A stretch of 64,000 nucleotides of DNA, taken from Shewanella holmiensis. GTDB lineage: Bacteria; Pseudomonadota; Gammaproteobacteria; Enterobacterales; Shewanellaceae. The DNA is taken from positions 52,510 through 116,509 of the forward strand of contig NZ_JAMTCD010000013.1 of NCBI RefSeq assembly GCF_025370255.1. The letters run 5' to 3'. Positions 29,231 to 37,248 of this stretch are shown here, one piece after another. The notes under the pieces are model-generated. The model made no database searches. It had not been told where the DNA came from and was given only the letters and a program-made list of their open reading frames with translations. The first letter of the stretch is position 1. Every line of letters starts with the position of its first letter. The translations under genes were made by a program, and so were the position numbers.

Positions 29231-29719
29231 TTAATGATGGTGATGATGTTCGCTATGATCTTGATGCGATGAGTCAGCATTTTTCAATACAGGCAATTCA
29301 ACCTGTAATTGCTGGTCATTATCAAATATCAATGTTAATACAACCTTATCGTTTTCAGACAATGGCTTATTTAGCCCTAAGATCATAATGTGATCTCCCG
29401 AGGGTTTTAACGCTAAAGCACCATGGGAAGTGATTGGAAAACGTTCTACCTGGCGCATTTTTACCATGCCATTTTCATCAACTATAGTGTGTAACTGTGC
29501 TTCTTTTGCTGCCGGCGTTTTCACGGCAATTAAATTTACCGCGTCGTCACCATGGTTTTCTAAAGTTAAGTATGCCGCAGTATTTGGCACTGATGCCGGC
29601 ATTGCACGCACATGACCGTCGACTAAAATGACATTGGCACTGGCTGTTAACGATACTGATGTTAGCACTAAAAAACTAAACAAGTGTTTGAATATTATTT
29701 TCAATGTCTTAAACTCCAT
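29231..29719 (-). CDS. Periplasmic copper chaperone, PCu(A)C family
   Basis: A 162-residue exported cupredoxin-like protein that binds Cu(I) and helps metallate cytochrome oxidase CuA. The signal peptide ends near TASA. The family metal motif H-x10-M-x21-H-x-M is exact: His77, Met88, His110, Met112. The C-terminus carries an extra histidine tail (DHSEHHHHH), which may bind copper as well. It is the first gene of an operon with the DUF2333 and outer-membrane genes and is divergent from the enoyl-CoA hydratase gene 35 bases away. Confidence 0.9.
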   Translation of the reverse strand: MEFKTLKIIFKHLFSFLVLTSVSLTASANVILVDGHVRAMPASVPNTAAYLTLENHGDDAVNLIAVKTPAAKEAQLHTIVDENGMVKMRQVERFPITSHGALALKPSGDHIMILGLNKPLSENDKVVLTLIFDNDQQLQVELPVLKNADSSHQDHSEHHHHH

Positions 29720-29754
29720 TTAATCCCTGCTCGTGTTCACAAAGGAAACAACGA

Positions 29755-30495
29755 ATGAGTCTTATAAAAATGCGTGATGAACAAGGTGTTCGTATCATCA
29801 GCTTTAATCGTCCAGACAAGCGTAATGCTTTTAATCTAGAGATGTATCAACAACTCACAGAATACCTTATCGAGGGCGATAGCAACAACGAGATTCGTGC
29901 CTTTATGCTACATGGTGAAGGAAATTGCTTCACCGCTGGTAATGATATCGCAGATTTTTTACAAAGTGGCGACTTAAATGAAGATCACCCAACGGTTAAG
30001 TTTCTATTCTGTCTTGTTGATTTAAAAAAGCCATTAGTTGCAGCCGTATCTGGTGCTGCTGTGGGTATTGGCACGACCTTATTACTACACTGCGATCTAG
30101 TGTATGCCGATAATAGTGCTAAGTTTCAAATGCCTTTTGTCAATCTGGCATTAGTGCCTGAAGCGGCGTCGAGCTTATTGTTACCGTTAATCGTAGGCCA
30201 ACAAAAAGCGGCTGAACTCATTTTATTAGGTGATGCATTTAATGCTGCAACGGCCTGTGAATTAAATATTATCAATCAGGTTGTGGAATCCGACTTGATT
30301 GAATTTGCACTCACTAAAGCTAAAAGATTAGCTAGCCAACCACCAGAATCACTGCAAGCATCTCGTCAATTGCTGCGCTACAACCAACAACAAGTTAAAC
30401 AACAAATGCAGCTTGAACTAGTGCATTTTGGACAGCGTTTAAAAAGTGATGAATCGAAAAAGCTGTTCCAAGCGTTTCTAAATAAATCATCTTAA
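29755..30495 (+). CDS. Enoyl-CoA hydratase/isomerase family protein
   Basis: A 246-residue crotonase-fold protein. It shows FNRPDKRNAFNLEMY, the first oxyanion-hole motif FMLHGEGNCFTAGNDIADF and the second SGAAVGIGTTLLLHCDLVYADNSAKFQMPF (split). The catalytic Glu pair of classical hydratases is partly replaced: the second-site region reads LVPEAASSLLLP, with one Glu, which is commoner in enoyl-CoA isomerases. The ATG has AAAGGAAACAACGA upstream. Substrate cannot be predicted. Confidence 0.85.
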   Translation: MSLIKMRDEQGVRIISFNRPDKRNAFNLEMYQQLTEYLIEGDSNNEIRAFMLHGEGNCFTAGNDIADFLQSGDLNEDHPTVKFLFCLVDLKKPLVAAVSGAAVGIGTTLLLHCDLVYADNSAKFQMPFVNLALVPEAASSLLLPLIVGQQKAAELILLGDAFNAATACELNIINQVVESDLIEFALTKAKRLASQPPESLQASRQLLRYNQQQVKQQMQLELVHFGQRLKSDESKKLFQAFLNKSS

Positions 30496-30546
30496 CCATT
30501 TGTACAACAACGCTATTCGCAGTAGCTTGTATTACTGCCTGTCACT

Positions 30547-30582
30547 GCTCATTCATTCAAGGGATTGTTTGAATGAAAGAGC
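30547..30582. terminator. Hairpin between convergent genes
   Basis: GCTC-a-TTCATTCAA and TTGAATGAA-a-GAGC pair across an 8-base loop, giving a stem of about 13 bp just between two convergent genes. There is no clear T-run, so termination activity is inferred from position only. Confidence 0.4.
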
Positions 30583-30584
30583 AC

Positions 30585-30785
30585 TTAATAATGGGTAGAT
30601 TTTTTATCCAGTAAAACAGATAACACCAAATACGCAATAAGGGTGACAACGGGATTAGCCAATAAAATCAGCGCACTGATGACTCGAACCCACATCACCG
30701 ACCAGCCAAATTGTTTCGCGAAATAATGACATACACCAGAAACAATTTTAGGCTTGTCGATGAGTTTCTCTACTAGTTTTTCCAT
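30585..30785 (-). CDS. PspC-domain membrane protein
   Basis: A 66-residue protein that is essentially one PspC domain: KPKIVSGVCHYFAKQFGWSVMWVRVI, then a membrane helix ALILLANPVVTLIAYLVLSVLL. Full phage-shock PspC proteins are about 120 residues, so this is a minimal stand-alone form; no other psp gene is nearby. The ATG at 30785 has AAGGAATACA in front and is preferred over one at 30809. It is the last gene of an operon with the two genes upstream. Confidence 0.8.
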   Translation of the reverse strand: MEKLVEKLIDKPKIVSGVCHYFAKQFGWSVMWVRVISALILLANPVVTLIAYLVLSVLLDKKSTHY

Positions 30786-30812
30786 TGTATTCCTTAATCT
30801 CTTATTCAAAAA

Positions 30813-30959
30813 TTAAACATTATCAGTTGAGTTACTGGGCATGATGCGCAGTTTTGTGAGCAAGTTGGCGATGACGGCGCAACATACAAAGCTCATTAGT
30901 GGTAGCAATAAGATTGCTAATAATGGCGTCACCATTCCAAGAGGATCAACAAACATCAT
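30813..30959 (-). CDS. Small membrane protein, 48 residues, translationally coupled
   Basis: The frame begins MMFVDPLGMVTPLLAILLLP and continues with one long hydrophobic segment and a polar tail ending MPSNSTDNV. Its ATG shares a base with the stop codon of the exported-protein gene upstream (TAATG), and its stop lies 28 bases before the PspC start. This tight packing is the main evidence that it is real. A single-span small membrane protein working with the PspC protein is inference. Confidence 0.65.
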   Translation of the reverse strand: MMFVDPLGMVTPLLAILLLPLMSFVCCAVIANLLTKLRIMPSNSTDNV

Positions 30960-31267
30960 TACTTTTGGCTCGCAGTGGTAACTGATTGCTCTGCATCATC
31001 ACTGGCTAACAGTTTTTCTTGGCTATCGGTATTAACATCAAAAATTTGTTCGGCAATTTGAGTTCTCAACGACAATACAAACTCTTGTTTAGCTGATACA
31101 AATAAATCCTGGCTGGCTTGTGAAATGTTTTGCTCTAGTACGTTTAGGGTATCTTGCACCATTGCGTCATTTGCTTGTGCTGCAAAGCTGCTTGCTGACA
31201 TCATTACGGCGACAACGGCTGCACCTGCAATACGATTTAAACGAATTTTAGAATTTGAATTAAACAT
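30959..31267 (-). CDS. Exported protein of unknown function
   Basis: A 102-residue protein with a clear signal peptide (RLNRIAGAAVVAVMMSASSF, cleavage near AAQA-ND). The mature part is helical and acidic (VLEQNISQASQDLFVSAKQE, SLRTQIAEQIFDVNTDS) without cysteines. I do not recognise a family. It is the first gene of the three-gene operon ending in the PspC protein, so a role at the envelope is likely but unproven. Confidence 0.65.
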   Translation of the reverse strand: MFNSNSKIRLNRIAGAAVVAVMMSASSFAAQANDAMVQDTLNVLEQNISQASQDLFVSAKQEFVLSLRTQIAEQIFDVNTDSQEKLLASDDAEQSVTTASQK

Positions 31268-31505
31268 GATGGCTTCCTTTTCTGTTTAGTTTGCAATGAA
31301 AACTTTTTCATTGCGGGACAATATAGGTATTACAAACCTTGTGCCAACTTTTAAATAAACAGCTAAGACCATGATTAATATATTAAATAAAATATAGCCA
31401 TTCAAAAAGTCACTTTTTAAACAATTACTAAAAAGAATAAAAAACGAACAGTTAGTAAAGTTCACTACCAAAGTTAGTCAATTAGACCAACATAAATTTT
31501 CAACA

Positions 31506-31529
31506 AAAAAAGCGCTCAAAGGAGCGCTT
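31506..31529 (-). terminator. Intrinsic terminator after dusA
   Basis: AAGCGCTC-CTTT-GAGCGCTT hairpin followed by TTTTTGTTG on the minus strand, 32 bases after the dusA stop codon. Confidence 0.82.
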
Positions 31530-31560
31530 AATTCAGAGTTAATGATGCCTAAGAAGCCTG

Positions 31561-32580
31561 TTAGGTAGGTGCGTTCTCATTCATCAATGCAATAGCACCT
31601 CGAACAACTTCAATTCCAGCACCTGTTTTGTGCGCGTTTTCGCTTAAATAACGGCGCCAGCTTCTTGAACCCGGTAGCCCCTGAAATAATCCTATCATGT
31701 GGCGAGTCACATGATTCAAGCGCCCACCTTGTTGAATATGCCGCTCAATATAAGGCAGCATTAATTCAATCACTTCTTCACGGCTTAATTGAGGTTTGTC
31801 ACTGTGACAAAGTAACTGATCAACTTGGCTTAAAATATAAGGGTTGTGATAAGCCTCGCGACCAACCATCACCCCATCAACATGCTGCAGGTGTTCTTTT
31901 GCCTGCTCAAGACTGGTCACGCCGCCGTTGATGCTGATATTTAAATGAGGATAATCCCGTTTTAATTGATACACGCGATCATAATCTAATGGCGGGATCT
32001 CACGATTTTCTTTCGGGCTAAGTCCCTGTAACCAGGCTTTACGGGCATGAATTGTAAAATCAGTACAGCCTTTATCGCTCACCACATCAACAAAACGGGT
32101 TAAAAACTCATAACTGTCTTGCTCATCAATCCCAATGCGCGTTTTCACCGTTATGGGAATATCTGCCACCTGCTTCATCGCATCAACACTTTCTGCCACT
32201 AATTCAGGCTCACCCATTAAGCATGCACCAAAACGACCATTTTGAACTCGATCAGAAGGGCAACCCACATTAATATTGACTTCATCGTAACCACGATCGG
32301 CTGCCAACTTAGCACAATGAGCCAAATCTTTAGGATTCGAACCACCTAATTGCAATGCCAGCGGATGCTCTTCTTCGTTGTAGGCTAAATAGTCCCCGCT
32401 ACCATAAATAATAGCCCCCGTTGTCACCATCTCGGTATACAACAAGGTATTAGCAGACATAAGACGTGCGAAATAACGATAGTGGCGATCGGTCCAATCA
32501 AGCATAGGCGCTATGCTGAACGTCCTATCTAGCGTAACCCTTGGTGTATATGGCTTTGAATCAGTATTCTGTAAATTCAT
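31561..32580 (-). CDS. dusA: tRNA-dihydrouridine synthase A
   Basis: DusA reduces uridines in the D-loop of tRNA using FMN and NADPH. The 339-residue protein has [19 protein letters not shown], the catalytic [17 protein letters not shown] block (Cys107), [36 protein letters not shown], and [14 protein letters not shown]. The start at 32580 ([15 protein letters not shown]) is preceded by GTGAGAAGT; 13 more in-frame residues upstream have no such site. The prophage integrase starts 98 bases from the dusA start in the opposite direction, and this gene is the known target of dusA-specific integrases, so its first codons may be partly element-derived. Confidence 0.94.
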   Translation of the reverse strand: MNLQNTDSKPYTPRVTLDRTFSIAPMLDWTDRHYRYFARLMSANTLLYTEMVTTGAIIYGSGDYLAYNEEEHPLALQLGGSNPKDLAHCAKLAADRGYDEVNINVGCPSDRVQNGRFGACLMGEPELVAESVDAMKQVADIPITVKTRIGIDEQDSYEFLTRFVDVVSDKGCTDFTIHARKAWLQGLSPKENREIPPLDYDRVYQLKRDYPHLNISINGGVTSLEQAKEHLQHVDGVMVGREAYHNPYILSQVDQLLCHSDKPQLSREEVIELMLPYIERHIQQGGRLNHVTRHMIGLFQGLPGSRSWRRYLSENAHKTGAGIEVVRGAIALMNENAPT

Positions 32581-32678
32581 ACTTCTCACATTTTGAGTTA
32601 TTTTAATACATTTTTGCACATTTTAAAGTGGTCAGGTATCCTGTGAGGTATCCAAATAAATAGGACTGGGTACCCCAA
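32581..32678. other. Prophage left junction between dusA and the integrase
   Basis: This short AT-rich spacer contains a direct repeat GGTATCC (32635-32641 and 32647-32653, period 12 bp) and a palindrome GGGTACCC (32668-32675), both just upstream of the integrase gene. They could be integrase arm-type or autoregulatory sites. The att core is expected at or inside the dusA 5' end. The partner att site is outside the window, so the core cannot be delimited here. Confidence 0.5.
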
Positions 32679-33734
32679 ATGGCTTTTTATGTAATAGACC
32701 CGAGAACTCGTGCTGATGGCACTATTCGATACAAGTGCTCTGTCAGAGTGAAAAAAAAAGGCAAGATAGTTTACAGTGATCACCGTACTTTTACAAAGCA
32801 AGCGCAAGCGGAAGCCTGGGGGAAAAAAGAAACCTTTAATCTCGAGTCGAATGGTATACCTGATCCTTTAAAATCAGTTTTATTGCATGAGCTGATTGGT
32901 AAGTATATTGAAGACCCCAACGTGCATATTGGGCGAACCAAACTTTATGTGCTGAATATGTTGGCAGATAGCGATATCGGTAAAATGAACGCGTTCGATA
33001 TTAAGTCGCATCATATTGTTGAACACTGTAAAAATAGAATCAACTCAGGGACTGGGCCGTCTACAGTGTCGCACGATGTTAGCTATTTGAAGTGGTGCTT
33101 AAAAATGGCGAAGGCGAGCTATGGTTACGCGCTGTCAGAGTTGCCGATAATTGAAGCGTATGATTTGCTGCACAGCCAAAACTTAATTGGCAAATCAGCA
33201 AGACGTTCTAGGCGTCCAACTGAAAACGAAATAGATAAGCTAAAGGTGGGTTTGCAGGAACGGTCAAACCAGAGGATGGCGCACATTCCATATGTAGATC
33301 TATTAGACTTCTCTATTTTAAGCTGTATGCGGATTGGTGAGGTTTGCCGAATTACGTGGGATGATGTTGATGAACAGCAAAAAGCGGTAACCGTTAGAAA
33401 TCGTAAAGACCCGCGAAAAAAAGCAGGTAATCACATGCTAGTGCCGTTATTGGGTGGGGCGTGGGAAATACTACAAAAGCAAACACGCAATGATGCGCGG
33501 GTATTCCCGTTTAATGAAAGGTCTGTTACTGCAGGGTTTCAGCGGGTTAGAAATGAATTGGGTATTGAGGATTTACGCTACCATGATTTACGGCGTGAAG
33601 GGGCTAGCCGGTTATTTGAGAAGGGTTACACCATCGATGAAGTGGCACAAGTAACAGGCCACCGCAATATTAATACTCTTTGGCAGGTATACACTGAGTT
33701 ATACCCCAAGCGTTTGCATGATAAGGATGTTTAA
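32679..33734 (+). CDS. int: Tyrosine recombinase/integrase of the dusA-targeting type
   Basis: A 351-residue phage integrase. The N-terminal part has an arm-binding-like basic segment (RVKKKGKIVYSDHRTFTKQA) and a SAM-like core-binding domain. The catalytic residues are Arg218 (SCMRIGEVCRITW), a Lys in NRKDPRKKAG (243-249), His302 and Arg305 (YHDLRREGAS), His328 (VTGHRNINT) and Tyr338 (WQVYTELY). It is divergent from dusA and within 100 bases of it, as described for integrases that insert in the 5' end of dusA. Its stop codon overlaps the next ATG. Confidence 0.93.
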   Translation: MAFYVIDPRTRADGTIRYKCSVRVKKKGKIVYSDHRTFTKQAQAEAWGKKETFNLESNGIPDPLKSVLLHELIGKYIEDPNVHIGRTKLYVLNMLADSDIGKMNAFDIKSHHIVEHCKNRINSGTGPSTVSHDVSYLKWCLKMAKASYGYALSELPIIEAYDLLHSQNLIGKSARRSRRPTENEIDKLKVGLQERSNQRMAHIPYVDLLDFSILSCMRIGEVCRITWDDVDEQQKAVTVRNRKDPRKKAGNHMLVPLLGGAWEILQKQTRNDARVFPFNERSVTAGFQRVRNELGIEDLRYHDLRREGASRLFEKGYTIDEVAQVTGHRNINTLWQVYTELYPKRLHDKDV

Positions 33735-34870
33735 TGAACGTATCGGACAGTAGTGATAACTTGGGTAAATGGTTAACCGCATTAGCAGCTTTGTGCCTTA
33801 TTGGGGTTATAGCTGCATTTCTTATCATAGCAACCTACGGGTATCAGATGGGGTGCTTTGCATTCATCGGATTTAATCCAAACAATTTGACTTGTAAAAT
33901 ATCCACACAGAACGATGACTGGAGCACTTTTAGCTCTTTGCTGTCTGGCTCATTCTCGATGATAGCAGGCCTTGGTACTTTGGGAGTGTTATTAATCAGC
34001 ATGAAACAATTCAAAGTGCAACAATCCCAAATTAAACATCAAAATCAACGACAGGTAATCATAGATAAAAAAAATGAAAAAACGGAAATAATGCAATTAG
34101 ACTTTATTAATAAACAGAAAGATTTATTATCCCTTCAAATAGAAAAAATTTACATTAATGAGTTTTTGGATACTTTAGATTCAATAGAGAAAATTTGCGT
34201 TGACTATAAGTTTTCCGACAAACTTAATACTTTCGAAAGCTTTTTAAAAGATGATAAAAAAAAGGATATCTTAACTGGAGAGCTATTTGAAATAATCAAT
34301 TCATTTAACATGAAAGAAGAGTATGACATAAAAACTATTCATTACTTTTATAAAGCTTTAAGAGAGACATTAAACATAGAATATATTTCAAAAGCAAAAC
34401 TTGGCGATGTCTCCGTTTTTCGGTGCCCTATAGGGTTTAACATTCATACTGTCGAGGTATCTATAAATAAATTGAACTCATTGATATACCAAATATCACG
34501 ACGATTTAAATTTAGACTAGATATTCCAAACATTAATGTACCAAAAAGCCTAAAACTACACGAAATCATTAGCATAATTGATAAAAATAAACACTACCAA
34601 CATATAAGAATAGAAAGTAATCTTAATGGTTATATTCATCTGGTTTTATTTATTTTCGAGATGACTAACTCATCATTAGGTCCACCATATAGAAATTTAC
34701 TTTCTATTGAGCATCAAATGTATGGCATAGATGATTTTTACAATAATACATTCACTTTAGAATTCATTAAAAAAGCAAGAATACATATTGATACTTATTG
34801 TAGTAATCCTGATTTACTTTCTAGATTAAATTCCCATTTGAATAATTTTGCGAGTGAGTACAACAACTAA
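33734..34870 (+). CDS. AT-rich membrane protein coupled to the integrase; candidate phage-exclusion protein
   Basis: A 378-residue protein with two N-terminal membrane helices (LTALAALCLIGVIAAFLIIA and a second near 75-95, SFSMIAGLGTLGVLLISM) and then a coiled, lysine-rich cytoplasmic body without recognised catalytic motifs. Topology (two helices, then KQFKVQQSQIKHQNQRQV coiled segment) recalls the putative AbiC-type abortive-infection family, but this is a resemblance only. The ATG shares its A with the integrase stop (TAATG), so it is made with Int. The gene is clearly more AT-rich than its neighbours. It meets the tail operon convergently, the two stops overlapping by four bases. Confidence 0.6.
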   Translation: MNVSDSSDNLGKWLTALAALCLIGVIAAFLIIATYGYQMGCFAFIGFNPNNLTCKISTQNDDWSTFSSLLSGSFSMIAGLGTLGVLLISMKQFKVQQSQIKHQNQRQVIIDKKNEKTEIMQLDFINKQKDLLSLQIEKIYINEFLDTLDSIEKICVDYKFSDKLNTFESFLKDDKKKDILTGELFEIINSFNMKEEYDIKTIHYFYKALRETLNIEYISKAKLGDVSVFRCPIGFNIHTVEVSINKLNSLIYQISRRFKFRLDIPNINVPKSLKLHEIISIIDKNKHYQHIRIESNLNGYIHLVLFIFEMTNSSLGPPYRNLLSIEHQMYGIDDFYNNTFTLEFIKKARIHIDTYCSNPDLLSRLNSHLNNFASEYNN

Positions 34871-35079
34871 ACTTCTATCTCTACAAACACCAAATCAGGT
34901 GCTGTCCCTAGCACCCTGCCGTCTTGAACATAGATATGATCGCCGATACTGCCAGAGCCGATTACCCGCTGGGTGTGGCCACTGGCAGTGGTGGCGGTAA
35001 CCGTTCCATCGGTATTTGCCACGTTAATCGTCATAATTAAACGCGGGGCGCTTAGGCTTTGTTGCAGCTGCTTTAACAT
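34867..35079 (-). CDS. Small tail-region protein of unknown function
   Basis: A 70-residue protein rich in beta structure (LIMTINVANTDGTVTATTAS, then GSGSIGDHIYVQDGRVLG). It is the last gene of the late operon, 16 bases after the hub-like gene, and its stop overlaps that of the convergent membrane-protein gene. I do not recognise a named family; position suggests a tail-tip or assembly component. Confidence 0.6.
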   Translation of the reverse strand: MLKQLQQSLSAPRLIMTINVANTDGTVTATTASGHTQRVIGSGSIGDHIYVQDGRVLGTAPDLVFVEIEV

Positions 35080-35095
35080 TGACTAACCTCATTAC

Positions 35096-36946
35096 CTAGG
35101 CAACGTGACGAACAACCGTAATTGATTGCTCAATATCGATATCACCTGTGTTACTAACCGATGCGCTAATGGAGACGGAATCACAAGTGCCTTTGAACAC
35201 CTCAACCCCTTCACGCACTCCCACTAACATACCAGGTGTTAATGGTGGTAAATCGGCCATGATCGGCAAGCTCATATTGATATTCAACTTATTGCCCGTG
35301 TCGGCCAGTGCATTGGTGCCTGCTGTTCTTGCGGCTTGGTTATCAACAATCAACTGCGCACTAATGTCATCCGTAGCGATATTACCCGCAGAGCCAGCGC
35401 GTTTAACTTTGGCGCTAATGCCCTGCTGCTCGCCCCGAAGCCAAACCACATTACATTCGGTACCAATTTCTTTTGATTCGCTGTAACTGGTGATCACCGC
35501 ATCATGTAAAGTGATATCGGGCGTTGCGCCGTCCATCATCCATGGTGAAGTGGGCCAACGTGGTACCACAGTTAATAGTTGATTTTCATCATCACACACT
35601 AACATGCAGCCCAATTGCGAAACCGCTTCTTGCACTTGTTCAATGGGGGATTTATTACCTACGCTGAATGCACCGGCTGGCACGTTAAAATCAACAATGC
35701 CATTTAATGCCACGGTCCAATCGGTAAACTGCAATATGTTTGATAGTAGTCCAGCAAAACTTAATGATGTGGCATTGGTATAGCTTGTTGGCAACACATA
35801 AGGCGAAGCCAGTTCAGCACTGCGGCTGCGACCTGTACCTGTGTAGGTTTGGCTACCAAACACTTTGCTGCAACTTAGCTGCTCGATGTAGGCAAAAAAC
35901 TCATAGCCATTAATGCCGATTTTAAGCAGTTGGTTTTCAGCCCGAGTCGCATCAATCCGGCTTGAAAAGTCCACATTCACGCTGCTGGCCCATTGGCCAC
36001 GGCTGCGGCTGATACTGATATTGCTAATAACAATCGGTACGTTGTCAGACACACGTACACACGTAATGGTTGGCTGCATTAAATAATACCTGCGCAATTG
36101 CGGTTCAATGGGGATGTTAAAATCAAGGTCGGGTAAATCTGGGAACGGGTTAAGCAATCCACCACCTGGATACCACTCGCATACTTCAGGAGAGGCAGTA
36201 AACCGAATAGTGATGGGGGTTGTATTGGCGCTGAATGGGTCACTAAATCGGATTTTTATGGGTGATTTCGGTGGTCGATACTTGCTTGAGCAAACCCATC
36301 TTGCCGCGGGTATGCCCCACTTCACAGCACATTGGTTATCGCGCACATCACCATGGTATTGCAGCGCAACATTGGTGTGATGTTTAACACCATCCCACCA
36401 ATTAACTGAGGTATTAAGTATTTCAGCATCAAGTGCTAACCAGCTTAAGACCTGCGTTTGTTGATGTTCATCAGGCGTTAACCAGGTGATGCCAGTAACC
36501 GCTATATGGTCTGCTGGAGTGGTCCAATTTAATGACAAATCAGACCGTGTTTCACCACTAATAAACCAACCCATTGCGGCAATAATGGTATGCGAGTACC
36601 AAGATTGCCAGTCGCTTGAGATTAACCGCCCATCACTAAACAATATCGACCAATCAGTTGATTGTTGAACTTCAAAGTTAGTAGCAGATTCAGCAAGGAC
36701 TAATTCAGATTGTGGCTCTAATGGTGGAATCCACACTAAACCACACTCAATACCAATGGTATTATCCACTGGTACAGGTGGATCGATAGGAGTGTAACCA
36801 AAACGAATAACAATGGGTGATACTCTATCAACCCAAGGTTTATCAAATCTCAGCGTTACACCTGTGAATGGTTCATCGTCAACAAATCGAATGGTGATTG
36901 GTGATAACTGCTCAAACCAAGGTTTATTAAACGTTAATTCAATCAT
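35096..36946 (-). CDS. Tail hub/baseplate-like protein with N-terminal repeats
   Basis: A 616-residue virion protein. The C-terminal half (from about residue 290) looks like a phage tail hub: RDINVDFSSRID-like strands, FFAYIEQL, the LLVCDDENQLLTVVPRW turn, and GMLVGVREGVEVFKGTCDSV. The N-terminal half is repetitive: SPITIRF, SPIVIRF, SPIKIRF and TPITIRF recur, and a Trp-rich series (ITWLTPDE, LSWLALDAE, VNWWDGVK, VKWGIPAARW) repeats about every 20-27 residues. Role in tail-tip assembly is inferred from position after the tape measure and from the fold-like C-terminus. Confidence 0.65.
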   Translation of the reverse strand: MIELTFNKPWFEQLSPITIRFVDDEPFTGVTLRFDKPWVDRVSPIVIRFGYTPIDPPVPVDNTIGIECGLVWIPPLEPQSELVLAESATNFEVQQSTDWSILFSDGRLISSDWQSWYSHTIIAAMGWFISGETRSDLSLNWTTPADHIAVTGITWLTPDEHQQTQVLSWLALDAEILNTSVNWWDGVKHHTNVALQYHGDVRDNQCAVKWGIPAARWVCSSKYRPPKSPIKIRFSDPFSANTTPITIRFTASPEVCEWYPGGGLLNPFPDLPDLDFNIPIEPQLRRYYLMQPTITCVRVSDNVPIVISNISISRSRGQWASSVNVDFSSRIDATRAENQLLKIGINGYEFFAYIEQLSCSKVFGSQTYTGTGRSRSAELASPYVLPTSYTNATSLSFAGLLSNILQFTDWTVALNGIVDFNVPAGAFSVGNKSPIEQVQEAVSQLGCMLVCDDENQLLTVVPRWPTSPWMMDGATPDITLHDAVITSYSESKEIGTECNVVWLRGEQQGISAKVKRAGSAGNIATDDISAQLIVDNQAARTAGTNALADTGNKLNINMSLPIMADLPPLTPGMLVGVREGVEVFKGTCDSVSISASVSNTGDIDIEQSITVVRHVA

Positions 36947-37248
36947 TATTGACTAATATCCACAGTATTAGCATCAACTAATTCTGCCTGAATACCATCT
37001 ATAAATTTACAATTGTAAGTCATATTATCGTCAACAATACCAACAATTATGTTATTTAATGTTGTGTAATTTTTTGAAACTATTGTTTTACTGATACCTG
37101 ATTGCGGTCTTAGTGTATTATTTAATATCGAACCAGATATACGATCCATTATTATAATTCTTTCAGCATCTAGATCCATATCGACACTTATTAACCCTAA
37201 ATATCGTGGCTCAAGATTTATTACTTTTGTTAGCATTGATTTAATCAT
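36946..37248 (-). CDS. Hypothetical tail-tip protein
   Basis: A 100-residue protein (starting MIKSMLTKVINLEPRYLGLI) with no family I recognise. The ATG at 37248 overlaps the stop of the upstream gene as ATGA and is preferred to an ATG at 37275. Its stop abuts the start of the hub-like gene (one shared base). Codon use is noticeably more AT-rich than the flanking tail genes. Confidence 0.55.
   Translation of the reverse strand: MIKSMLTKVINLEPRYLGLISVDMDLDAERIIIMDRISGSILNNTLRPQSGISKTIVSKNYTTLNNIIVGIVDDNMTYNCKFIDGIQAELVDANTVDISQ

Noticed and set aside
31286..31471. 61-codon hydrophobic minus-strand frame upstream of the exported-protein gene
   Set aside because: Falls in an AT-rich promoter region, lacks a ribosome-binding site, and hydrophobicity follows from T-rich codons.
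32580..32680. tRNA gene as integration target
   Set aside because: No tRNA fold or conserved T-arm at the junction; the neighbour is dusA, a known protein-gene target.
32598..32807. 69-codon minus-strand frame across the integrase start
   Set aside because: Antisense to the integrase and to the att region; no supporting start signal.
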